Under the pieces are notes generated by a model. That model saw only the letters and a program-made list of their open reading frames with translations. It did no database searches and was not told where the DNA came from. Of a DNA stretch of 64,000 bases, positions 23,238 to 33,000 are shown in pieces. This DNA is from Astrocystis sublimbata (Eukaryota > Ascomycota > Sordariomycetes > Xylariales > Xylariaceae): contig JAJNNY010000003.1 in NCBI GenBank assembly GCA_022453515.1, positions 1,240,001 through 1,304,000 of the forward strand. Direction: 5' to 3'. The position numbers and the translations under genes were made by a program. The stretch's first letter is position 1. Each line of letters begins with the position of its first letter.

Positions 23238-23954
23238 CCAACAACAACCCCGATCGATCGATCGAGTCTCCAATCGCAGTACCGTCACTTGTCGTCGCTC
23301 GTCTCCCCCAGCCTCCGGGCGCAGGACGACTCCAACTGCCCAGGTCAATCGGCAGTTGGCGGGCACAGAACCAGCGACTGGCGTGTCGATGGACGAGACG
23401 GTGCGTGCATTGATTGATGGACAGCACACGACAGGATTCAGCTTTCGAGATGGGCCTCCCTTCGGCTCGGAGGTCGTGCGTGTTGCGACGGACGGAGAAG
23501 GGTCGCTCCACTGCAGGATGCGGAAATAAGGAGAAGACCCAGTCGCCAAGGTTGATTGAGTAAGTTGGTATGTCCGAATCCTCCGAACCCTGTCCCAGAC
23601 GAGATGTGATCTGCATGCAGCCGCAATTCTTCGGACTCCCAATTTGGCTTAGCTTATTAGTCTATGGGATGAATTGATTTAAAAGCTGCGACAGCCACCC
23701 ACAATTCGCCGCATCGGTCACCGACAACTTTGAAGCTTTGTAAGGATATGCTCGCAAAGAAAGGCTTTGTTCAGGTACGGAGCTGCCGCGATGCTATTCC
23801 ATTGCATGCAGGTGCCGGGTCGTATCACAGCTGCAGTGGTTGTAAGTAGGTAGATCGGATGAAGCTTTGGACTGTGGATACTGTGCATTACCTATTGAGT
23901 CGTCATTAAGCAAGAGCCAAGGGACAACTTTGGTAAAACAATATCAACAGTTGC

Positions 23955-23979
23955 GTGTTGTTGTTGTTGTTGTTGTTGT
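23955..23979. repeat. (GTT)n microsatellite
   Basis: About eight GTT units in the intergenic region. Confidence 0.85.
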
Positions 23980-24747
23980 CGCAACAAGATCAAGAGATCA
24001 TGAGCCACAAAGCACACATTGAGTTGTAGATTCCGTGGAAGGGGAGGATCTGTTGGTATCGTACGTATACGAACTAAAAGCTGCTTTAGGCAGGTAAGAT
24101 GTCAGCAATCTGGAATTGACGGGTCACGCGAATACTTCTCCGCTCCTACTACGCTATCTTGCACTGCCTATTCAATTGCCGTGTTTCGTTTCTCGAACGA
24201 CTCAAACGTACGAGGTATGTTAGTACTTACAGAGGTACTACGCATAAGTAAGAGCCCCTGTTCTTCCACCTTCCTACTATCACCTTCGAATACACGGTGT
24301 ACCTATGTAGATGTGGATTTAGCACCGAGCAGCTAGCGCTACATCCGAGGCATCAAGCCTAGCGCGCGGGAATAGCACGGCCGGAATTACATCACCCGAT
24401 CCAGATCAATCGGCCCTAGGAGATAGAAATCACATCTAAAACCGAGCACAGAACCGAGCTAACACCCAAATTAGCAACAGATATCCCCGATGGTTGCGGC
24501 TCTATCGGTCAATGCCTACTCCCACTTCGACAATGGCCTTGTGATATTGATGCTGCCTGGCCACCTCGGACACATTCGCATTGGCAACTGACACTAGCCG
24601 CGCCGTCTATTTTGGTTTGGTATGCAAACCGGGACGGTATTGGGCCGTCGATGCCCACTTCAACCCTCGGCGCGGATATCCGTCGTGCCCGACAGATCTC
24701 TGGAGTTTCGACGATGGGGCCCCTGTGTCGCGTGTTGAGATCTGTTG

Positions 24748-24754
24748 TATATAA
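24748..24754 (+). promoter_or_regulatory. TATA-like box of the dehydrogenase gene
   Basis: TATATAA at 175 bp before the dehydrogenase ATG, in an otherwise mixed-composition promoter. Placement fits a fungal core promoter. An ATG at 24761 (short upstream frame ending at 24862) may precede the transcription start. Confidence 0.4.
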
Positions 24755-24928
24755 CGGACCATGAGTCTCGTGGAAATGATGCAGTCAGACATTATTACTC
24801 ATCAGACAAGACTCGAGTTGAAACAACATCAACCAGCTATCAGAAGCAAAGACAGCTCTTGAACGCAATTTTGAATATCATACCAAACACTTACACTGGT
24901 CCGCTCCAATATTCACAAATCTACAATA

Positions 24929-26032
24929 ATGGCTGAAGCAAAGGCTCTCGTCGTCCACTCCGTCAAGTCCCCCGCGGACATCAAGTTCACAACAAGAGAG
25001 ATCCCCAAAGCCACCCCCGGCTCCGCCGTCGTGCGGGTCTTAGCCACCATCATCGGCCCCGGCCACGGGTACCTCGTCTCCCACGAGGTGCCGGGCTTCT
25101 CCTTCCCCACACCCTGCGTCTACGGGAACCAATCCGTCGGCCGCGTCGTGTCCGTGGGGCCGGACGCCGTATCCCTCAAGGAAGGCCAGCTCGTGCTCAT
25201 CGACCCGTTCGCCTCGGCGCGAGACGACTCCACGGCCGAGATCATCATCGGGCTCATGGACAGCGGGGAGCCGAAGGCGCAGCAGCTCTCGCAGACGTGG
25301 CGCGACGGCTGCTGGCAGACGCACGCCATGATGCCGCTCGAGAACGTCATCCCGCTAGACGAAGACACCCTCGTCAACAAGCACGGCTACGCCATCGAAG
25401 AACTCCCCATCATGGCCCGCTTCAGCGTCGCCTACGGCGCCATCTCCAACATCGACCTCAAGGCCGGCGAGACCATCATCATCGGGCCCGCCACGGGACA
25501 GTTCGGCGGCGCCGCCGTCGAGCTAGCCTCGGCGCTCGGTGCGCGCGTCATCGCCCTCGGGCGCAACCAGGAGGTGCTGGCGAAGCTGAAAGCTACGGTC
25601 CCGCGTGTCGAGACCGTGGCGCTTACCGGCGACGTCCAGAAGGACGCGCAGGCTATCCAGGCCTTTGGCCTCGCGGACGCCTTCCTCGACTCGACGCCAC
25701 ATACGGCGCACGAGGAGCCCTCGCATATCAAGAGCGCGCTTTTCTCGCTGAGGAAGCGGGGCAGGGTTGCGTTTATGGGCGGTATGGCGGGAAATCTCAC
25801 TATACCCTACTTCATTCTGATCTTGAAGAGCTTGGTGCTGAAGGGGAAGTGGATGTATACCCCTGAGGAGATACGCAGGCTTGTGAAGATGGTCGAGGTG
25901 GGAACCGTGAAAATCGGAAAGGCGGCTGGGCATGAGTTGAAGGGGAAGTTCCAACTCGAGGACTATGAGGCCGCGTTTGAGGCCGCGGCGAAGAATGCCG
26001 CTTGGGGACAGTCTGTTGTGTTCACCCCCTGA
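24929..26032 (+). CDS. Zinc-independent-type medium-chain dehydrogenase/reductase (GroES-like)
   Basis: Intronless, 367 residues. The N-terminal GroES-like half (1-155) includes YGNQSVGRVVSVGPDAVSL, the position of the usual GHE motif. A Rossmann domain follows (IIIGPATGQFGGAAVELASALGA, about 183-205) with a Gly-rich nucleotide-binding turn. The structural-zinc cysteine cluster of classical alcohol dehydrogenases is missing, and the catalytic-zinc Cys/His-Glu residues are not recognisable, so it is probably a zinc-free NAD(P)H oxidoreductase acting on a ketone, alcohol or quinone. Cytosolic; no signal peptide. The substrate cannot be inferred. It is divergent from the Zn2Cys6 regulator 1.76 kb upstream. 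Codons are strongly GC-rich at third positions, suggesting good expression. Confidence 0.85.
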   Translation: MAEAKALVVHSVKSPADIKFTTREIPKATPGSAVVRVLATIIGPGHGYLVSHEVPGFSFPTPCVYGNQSVGRVVSVGPDAVSLKEGQLVLIDPFASARDDSTAEIIIGLMDSGEPKAQQLSQTWRDGCWQTHAMMPLENVIPLDEDTLVNKHGYAIEELPIMARFSVAYGAISNIDLKAGETIIIGPATGQFGGAAVELASALGARVIALGRNQEVLAKLKATVPRVETVALTGDVQKDAQAIQAFGLADAFLDSTPHTAHEEPSHIKSALFSLRKRGRVAFMGGMAGNLTIPYFILILKSLVLKGKWMYTPEEIRRLVKMVEVGTVKIGKAAGHELKGKFQLEDYEAAFEAAAKNAAWGQSVVFTP

Positions 26033-26574
26033 GCTTTGATCTCCCAGGATGAAATACCGCTCTCTTGTATTTATAAGCTGCTATGAATAATTAGATGATT
26101 CCCTTCGTGTTATTCTACAACGTGACTCCTTACTTACTAATGAGCGATAAACTCTTGAGCGAGAAGATAGACTGTCTATAGCGGATTGAACCGATATTGA
26201 TGCGATTGTACTTTTTTAGACTATTACAAGGTCATTACTCGTCTCCTATTATTGCGGGAGGTACCGTAGGCTCCGCAGCAGGAACCTAGCCCGTGGAATG
26301 AACGATATTGTTTCATCAGAGACTTCACTTTGGGAAACGTTCTCGAGTAGGTGGAAATTATATCGTATTTCAGCTAAGAAGTCTCAACCGTCTACTTTAA
26401 CTTGATGAATGATTTCGGGTTTTGTGGTAAGCACTCGAAAGTGTGCGAGTAGCTAGAGGACAAGAAATCATCCACCGCCACCGGACTGCTGAAAACGCAT
26501 GATGATATTCAGCCTTGGTAGTGTCATCCCCCCCCCCACACCCTCACTTCCAAGGCCAGGCATGGCTGTCCGCG
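26033..26574. other. 3' flank of the dehydrogenase
   Basis: AT-richer spacer with no supported gene. A C-rich run lies near 26527. Confidence 0.5.
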
Positions 26575-26736
26575 CTAATTGCCTATGATGACCCCGACAA
26601 TATCGTCCGGCTCATTCGGCTCGAAGGCCACATCAACGGAGTTGTCCTCGTACTCGGGGGGAGGTGGAACCTCCTCATCCTGGTCATAGACCGGAGCTGA
26701 TTCCTCTTCCTCGTAGTCTGGCTTCCAATCAGACAT
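26575..26736 (-). CDS. Small acidic ORF (53 residues)
   Basis: A minus-strand ORF starting at the ATG of MSDWKPDYEEEE. It is very acidic, with a PPPPEYEDN stretch, an amino-acid composition less random than most short ORFs here. No family is recognised and no intron is needed. It lies directly beside the relic at 26844-26977. It may be a real small protein, a last exon or chance. Confidence 0.3.
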   Translation of the reverse strand: MSDWKPDYEEEESAPVYDQDEEVPPPPEYEDNSVDVAFEPNEPDDIVGVIIGN

Positions 26737-26843
26737 GATGTTGGACTTGAAGCTAGATGCTTGGTAAGCTGTGCATGCATACTGCAATGCCGGAAGTTGA
26801 GGCTTAGGAAATGAAAAACTTTCTACCTACGTTCAAGGCATTC

Positions 26844-26977
26844 GGTGTATACTTAACTGGCACGTTAATATCGCATGTGAGGGCTGTGAGGGCGCTACGA
26901 CGGCGATCGGAAGTGTGCTTAGGACGCAAATAGTGTATAGTAGTATCGCATACTTTGTTATTCGTTCGATCTAGGTT
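26844..26977 (+). pseudogene. Relic matching the C-terminus of the 52.7-56.4 kb protein
   Basis: Plus-strand translation (reading VNIACEGCEGATTAIGSVLR, then TQIVYSSIAYFVIRS, then stop) aligns without gaps over about 36 residues to the last residues of the large unknown protein encoded at 52734-56433 (VNIACSGCGGAATAIGIVLK, TQTVHSSIAHFVIRS). Roughly three quarters of the positions are identical and the stop falls at nearly the same place. Upstream of VNIAC the similarity ends, and no N-terminal part of the gene is visible. I infer a fragment of a second family member left by duplication or deletion. It could instead be the last exon of a gene whose other exons I cannot see, but the 26.5-kb side holds none. 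Confidence 0.7.
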
Positions 26978-27797
26978 ACGATTCGATGTTCGGAGTGGAT
27001 ATAGCATAGAAGTTACAAGAACTATAGGTTGATCTCGTTAGCCTGAAACCTAAGCACGCTGAAGAACATATTAACAACGCTCATGGAAGTGGTGTGTATG
27101 CTAGCGAGGGCTAGCATGCAGGTCCCGGTGGTCATTTTGGATCCATCTTCTCCTTGGCGACGTTGTCAGGCATCCATCCAATTCAGGAGATTATCCACTT
27201 CCCCAATTCCCTGCTCCAAAGTTCCTTCCTCTTCGCTTTAGCATGTTGCTCAATGAGGAAGTAAACGATCTTCATCGCGGTCCTGGTGTAACTCTTTAAG
27301 CGCCACGACCGGTTTAGCGAATGCCGTAAGCAAGGTATGATGGGCAGGCAGGCTAGGTGCCATAGCCCCGACCATTAAATGGTCATCCAGAGCTTTTGTG
27401 GAACTGTTGATGCAGGCTGCCAAGCCCATAGACAATCCTTTCTTAAAGAAGTGAGAAGCTGCGAAACATCGCCTGTGCCCCCACCTCTGGTAAATATACC
27501 ACCTCCTACGAGACTCCAACTTGTCCCACCTGTGTCGTATCCTCACACATAGAATGAGGCTTGCTGCAACTACTATCACAATAATTACTTTATTGGTGTA
27601 CTAGGTATTGCTTGCTGCAGCTGGCTAAAAATAATGCAACTGAAACACAACAGTGCTTTATAACTCCTTACTCGGTGGAAGTAGATAAATCCAAGCCGCT
27701 CAGTTGATCACAACTCTCTGGTTTCTCCCTCTTCAACCTTATTAACACAATTTCTAGTATTAGTTGCAATCCAGTGTCTTCACGAATCAGTTTTAGT
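26978..27797. other. Intergenic before the rhodopsin-domain gene
   Basis: About 0.8 kb. A 109-codon minus-strand ORF (27250-27579) has no recognisable pattern. Probably the promoter of the rhodopsin-domain gene. Confidence 0.45.
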
Positions 27798-29265
27798 ATG
27801 TCGGTTCCCACAGAGTCACCGGCACTTGATCTATGCGCCATTCCTCTAGCACCAAACCCCGACGGAAAACCTCCCAATTTTCGCGACCCTGCTTCCCTGC
27901 AAACTACCCTTATCGCTGTATCGGTCGTTATAGTTGGACTTTCACTTCTCATTGTGGCAGGACGATTGTATATAAGCAGACAATGCTTGAAGATAGCAGA
28001 TTGTAATCCGCATTCACCAGACAAATTCCTTGCTTCCCAAACCTTGATCTTACTAACTTCATGTACTTTTCAGACACTACGATTCTTGCACTTACCTGCA
28101 ACGTTGCTTTTATGGGCGTCCTTATTGCTCGTATGTCGCCCATGGGGTTTTTCGCTTTCATGACATTAATGACCATGATAGTATCGGGGACCTACCGCCA
28201 TTCGTGGGATGTTCCCGCATGCTATATAACAGTCCAGTACGCCAAGGTTAGCGAATTGCAATAGACGGCGCCAAGAGCTCGCATGGCTAACATTGTAATC
28301 CCACAGCTCACGCTTGCCGAGATAGTCTTGGCTGGACCAGCCTTGTATTTTTCGAAAGCGGCCATCTTTCTACTCTACCGTCAGCTTTTCTCTGTCGATA
28401 AACATGTTCAAATCGCCGTCAATATCGGGCTTGTAGGGTCCCTCATTGGCTACTTTGTAACAACCCTAGTATCAACCATTTTTGACGCGCCCCCTATCGG
28501 AGGAACTTGGGAACAACAATTGACTGTTGAAGGGGAAAAGCTAGCCGCAAGAGCGATCCCGAGTGGAGTGGCGGTGGGATTTTGGTCCGTTGCCGTGGAC
28601 CTTTATATCTTTATCCTGCCCTTGCCTACACTTTATCGTCTCAATCTAGCATTTCCAAAGAAGATCCAACTCGGCGCGTTATTTTCAACGGCCTTTTTGT
28701 GGGTACTTCACTTTTTCGACCGTTACATTTCAGGTCGTATATCTAAACTAGAATGTGTGGTTAGTGGAATCGTTGCTAGTGTGGTGTCTGCGGCCTATCG
28801 TACTAAATTGATCAATTTATACGACCCAGATTGGACAAGAGGGAATGTTTCAATTGCTACGTGAGCAGAATTCCAATCACTTTATTCATTCTAAATTGAC
28901 CGAATGACAGGATCGTTGAATGCAGCGTGGCCATCATTGTTGGTTCACTACCTGCATTTACTCGCTTCCTGAAATTATACGTAGCCAGCACTGCCCTCTA
29001 TAAACAATTGCGATCTAAGCTCAGCAAAACTAATGGTAGCCTAACTATGATTGCGGATCACGAAAATGGTCCTCAGCATGAGTTGTGGACTTTTAGAAAG
29101 GGCCAAAGGCCACGTCAATATCATGAGATCACTGACTCCGAAATTTTGAGAACGACCCTCAAAGTACCCTCAAGGGTAGCTACGACAGCTAATGAGAGCG
29201 AAGATGTCGAGAATGGTACATTGTATAGATATCCCAACTCATACGAGGCTGTACCTAACTTCTAG
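27798..29265 (+). CDS. SAT4/fungal rhodopsin-domain seven-TM membrane protein
   Basis: About 428 residues from four exons: 27798-28002, 28074-28246, 28307-28860 and 28911-29265, all GT-AG and in phase. Several hydrophobic helices are evident (LIAVSVVIVGLSLLIVAG, TILALTCNVAFMGVLI, AEIVLAGPALYFSKAAIFLL, the GLVGSLIGYFVTTLVST stretch, FWSVAVDLYIFILPLPTLY, LGALFSTAFLWVLHF, VECSVAIIVGSLPAFTRFL). The W-D-L/PLP motif and SLPA ending are typical of the fungal integral-membrane 'rhodopsin domain' family (PTH11-related). No N-terminal CFEM domain is present. The C-terminal tail (about 340-428) is hydrophilic and cytosolic. The role is likely plasma-membrane sensing; the ligand is unknown. A frame starting at 27774 uses GTG, so I chose the ATG at 27798. 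Its last 74 bases overlap the following CorA-like ORF. Confidence 0.85.
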
Positions 29266-30046
29266 ACAGGTAGCCGACAGTTCCGCTAGGTTATTAGAGA
29301 GCATTACATCATCATTGTTAAATTTCTCGCTTGGCATATTCACCGCAGACACCAGCATAGTTGATGCAGCGCAGTTGCCCGTCCATGTTACCATTGACGA
29401 GTTGACGGCATACACTCTTCTGATGGGAAGTTACATGAGACTCTACGAACCACCAATGAACGATATGGGGGCCGAAATCAAACGCCAACTAGGTGAAGAT
29501 ATTGTAGAGCTCTATCGATGGCGGTGCAGAAGCCAACAGAGTCTAAGGAAGCTGAGTGTGATGAAGAGCATCGTTGATTACGAACCGAATCACACTAAGA
29601 ATACTGCCATATTGATAGATGATATCAAGTATCTGTCGCATCAAATCGAGCAGTATGCGGCCGGGTTCGAGGCTATTGTACCAATTTTGGCATCGATGAT
29701 CCAGCTTATCGATGCACGCAGTGCACTGCGCGAAGCGGTGTATGTTAAACGTCTAACATACATTGCACTCGTCTTTCTGCCTCTTTCCTACGTGGCGAGC
29801 CTGTTCAGCATGAGCGATGACTTCGCAATTAACAGTGGACTATTCTGGATCTATGTGGTGCCAGCGATACCATTACTTGTAGTGGTCCTAGTTGCAAGTC
29901 ATCCGGCTTCCACACAGACTTGGACTAAGGAACTCAAGCTTTCAATAGGGAACAGACTGTTTTGTCAAAAAAAGAATGCCATTTCATTGCGGGTTGTTTC
30001 ATTTATTTCAGGTAGCGAGGTACGGCTAGTTTTCGATGCACATTGA
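29192..30046 (+). CDS. CorA-like magnesium transporter, C-terminal part only
   Basis: A 284-codon ORF in a different frame from the preceding gene. The C-terminal half has the CorA layout: a long helix (ALREAVYVKRL), TM1 (YIALVFLPLSYVASLFSM) and, after a short loop, TM2 (GLFWIYVVPAIPLLVVVLVA). The canonical GMN motif after TM1 reads SMS-DDF. Upstream, residues 30-180 are helical and resemble the stalk of fungal CorA-like proteins. These are usually 450-650 residues long, so the N-terminal cytosolic domain is missing. The start codon lies inside the rhodopsin-domain coding exon, so either the true gene begins later, or it is a truncated copy, or an in-phase intron links the two genes. Expression is uncertain. 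Confidence 0.6.
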   Translation: MRAKMSRMVHCIDIPTHTRLYLTSRQVADSSARLLESITSSLLNFSLGIFTADTSIVDAAQLPVHVTIDELTAYTLLMGSYMRLYEPPMNDMGAEIKRQLGEDIVELYRWRCRSQQSLRKLSVMKSIVDYEPNHTKNTAILIDDIKYLSHQIEQYAAGFEAIVPILASMIQLIDARSALREAVYVKRLTYIALVFLPLSYVASLFSMSDDFAINSGLFWIYVVPAIPLLVVVLVASHPASTQTWTKELKLSIGNRLFCQKKNAISLRVVSFISGSEVRLVFDAH

Positions 30047-33000
30047 CTGCTCTACCCCATACTCCTCGACTTCTCACTTACACTTAAGGCACAACCTTCA
30101 CAACGTCACAAGTAGGGTGATACAAAGCACACGAAGTCAGTTATTGCATGAGATCTAGTAAAAGTCGGCTCGAAGAATTGACGTCTCAATGAGTACCCAC
30201 GGCTCAGGACGGGTTGCATCGTGAGGCTGTATCTTAATATAGCAACCCCCTTCAATCTACGCATATCGGCCTGCCGTAGCTGCTTAGTCAACCGGCATGT
30301 CACGAATAGTACTTATACAGAGCTTGGTCAGAAGACTGATGAGTACCACAAGATACCTCGGCATAAGGTAGCCAACGAGGAAATGACATGGCGCCTAAGC
30401 TTATCTCGCCGCGGGCAGAAGGCCAATGATAGCACGTATGTGAACCACACGTTGGAATATAGACATTCGCATGCAGAGACAGGTGTCACGAGTGGAAGCA
30501 GTGATTCCTGATGGCCCCGACCGCTGTGGCATTCGATATAATTTGAACAACGCTGCGATTTAATAGGCACCACTGGCGCTTGTGCAGACCATTTAGACAA
30601 GGTGAACGGTTCAAGCACTGCGCCTCGACAATACGCAGGTATGATATATGGCAGCAGACAGGCGGTCGAGCCGCCCATCTACACTTACCCACCTATGCTG
30701 CAGGTACCGATACGAGTTGGATCTCGATGGTGGTGGCCTACCAGAACCTCGGGCGTGGCTCTCGGGAAGGATGTTGTGCGTCAAGGCATGTGGGTTATTT
30801 AAGGGGTGGGCTACCTGAAAGCGCGACCCTCCCTCCTGGCATGAATGTGTGCGGAGGATTTATGACGTTGCGATGAATTATAGGTCACGAGCGTAGAAGA
30901 AGGATTCTAGAAAAAATACGAATAGCGAGCGACTCCATCAGTTGGGCCGATTGAAGTTGTTGGAGGGTTGGAAGGCGCTTAGCGAGGGCAAATGCGGGTG
31001 CTGGGCGGCTAAGCGAAACATCCATGACAGCTAAGCTTAGGTGAACACATGTTATTGATCATGTCATTGGTAACAGTGGATGAGGTATCAGCCCCATCCG
31101 CATGACGAGCTTTTCTTGCCACAAAAACCGGTGGATACTCGGAAATGAACACAGACACTGAGACAGACAACGGCCGGACTTCGAGTGAAGACGTGCCTCT
31201 CGTAAGGAATGCGTGGTGCCCAATGGCCATGAGTTTCTCCTCACTTGCACATGCAAGTAAGTCGTAAAGTAAGACGAATTTCGTACGTAACCGGCTAGCC
31301 GGCGGTTCTGCGGCCTAGCGCTGCTTAGCGCAGCTACAAGCGCGGCCGCGCGAGATGCTGTGTGACTTGCCCAGTTGTCACCATTGTTTCATTGTTTCAT
31401 TGTTTCCCGAGCAAGTGCACGCCTACATGTGTACCTACCTGGGAAAGTACCTATACTCTTCGCAAATTGGAATCTTGACTTCAATTTGAGGTTGACCTAT
31501 CGTCACATTCGTGGACTCATTCAACTTTCCAAGACAACATCCTACCTACCTAGGTATCTCGGGTAAGCTACTCAAAAGAGGAACTGTTCGGGGCAGCAAC
31601 TGCTGTTGTCGACTCTAAATGGTCATGAAATCCAACAAACAGCCCATCACGCCTATCAGCCCAGGTATAGGAGGCACTGCCCTTCCAACGAGTGATACTC
31701 ATCGGCTCTGGTGCAGAATGCCTCGCAGCCTCCTTCCGCTTTGCGCTGTGATTACGTCGTTGTCTACGGATATTCATGTTGGGGGCCTTACCTGTTTGGT
31801 GGCGTACACCCTCCAATGATGCGCAAGCGTGAATCCCACACCGAACTGACGGACTGCGCTAGAGATCCATCGCGAACACGTCGGCTATAGTCGCTGGACC
31901 AGTCAGACAAGACTGCGCATTGACGTGTTCCGTATGACACAAGTCGCTCATCGGCCGCCAAACCCCCGTCTAGCATTCTGGTCCATCGGTGTGTGGCTTA
32001 CCGACTGCCTCCTCTGCGAGATAAGTGCTTGACAGAGGCACTTGTCAATACATCATCGTATTCGGACTTTACTATCTATCTACCAACAGTTGGTTTTATG
32101 CCAACATTTCCCGGCGCTGTGGTTCACCAATCCTTCATCTGATAGCACCAAACAACTTGGAATTCAGTTTTCATACGCCATAGAGCCGGTAACGAATCAG
32201 ACTGCGTGATGTGGTGTCTATAACAACCATGGCTTTCCCCGAAACACCAACAGCAGTGCCTTCGCAATTTGATTTCACATCCGATTAGCGCTCAAGCACC
32301 GTACGCGTCTCTCGTACCGACATATCCCAAAGCACCGGCAACACACAAGCTTGTGCTACTTCGTGAGATGACCCATCATCAGAAGCCATCTCCGTAGTGA
32401 TGACATAATAGTCGTCTCTATCTTGGCATGAACACCCTCTGCTATCTGCTCTATCCGGTATTGAGTTGTCCACCAAGTACCTCATCAATCGTCACAAATC
32501 CCACCCAAGGCCATGCAGGGGTAAGTGGGTGTCAGCTGGGGATTACTCCCTATACTGCTCTCACCGCCTTACATACTGTTGGGAGTTTTCATTACTCAAT
32601 AAACCTTCTAACCGATTCCTTCCAGGCTGTGCAAAGCCCCGAAGACAGGAACCAAATCTGAGCTGAGGCTGAGAAGACCGAGGTGAAAAGGTATGCTATG
32701 TTGGGGTCGGGTTCAGCCCTTGCTGTATGGCACTCTTGTAGGACTGCAATCTACTATTTCAGCCTCATGCAATCACCTCTATACTAACCAGGTTCGAGAC
32801 ATAGCCGCATAGTACGCACACTAACAACACGAAATATAACGTTACGACTTGATAAGTCCGATTGTTTCACCTACCTCTTAGTGGTACTGCTTGCCTGCAG
32901 TGAGCCACGTCCGTGAGGCAGCCGTAGGCTAGATTGAGGCAACAACTCGCTTACAGCTGTATGCCCGACCACTTTCCACAATTGGCGGTAAAGGACACTT

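Larger units (their letters stand above)
23169..24928. other. Intergenic between divergent Zn2Cys6 and dehydrogenase genes
   Basis: A 1.76-kb bidirectional promoter region between the minus-strand Zn2Cys6 gene and the plus-strand dehydrogenase. It carries a CGCACT hexamer repeat (23211-23237), a GTT trinucleotide repeat (23955-23979) and a TATA-like box (24748-24754). No supported gene. Confidence 0.55.
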
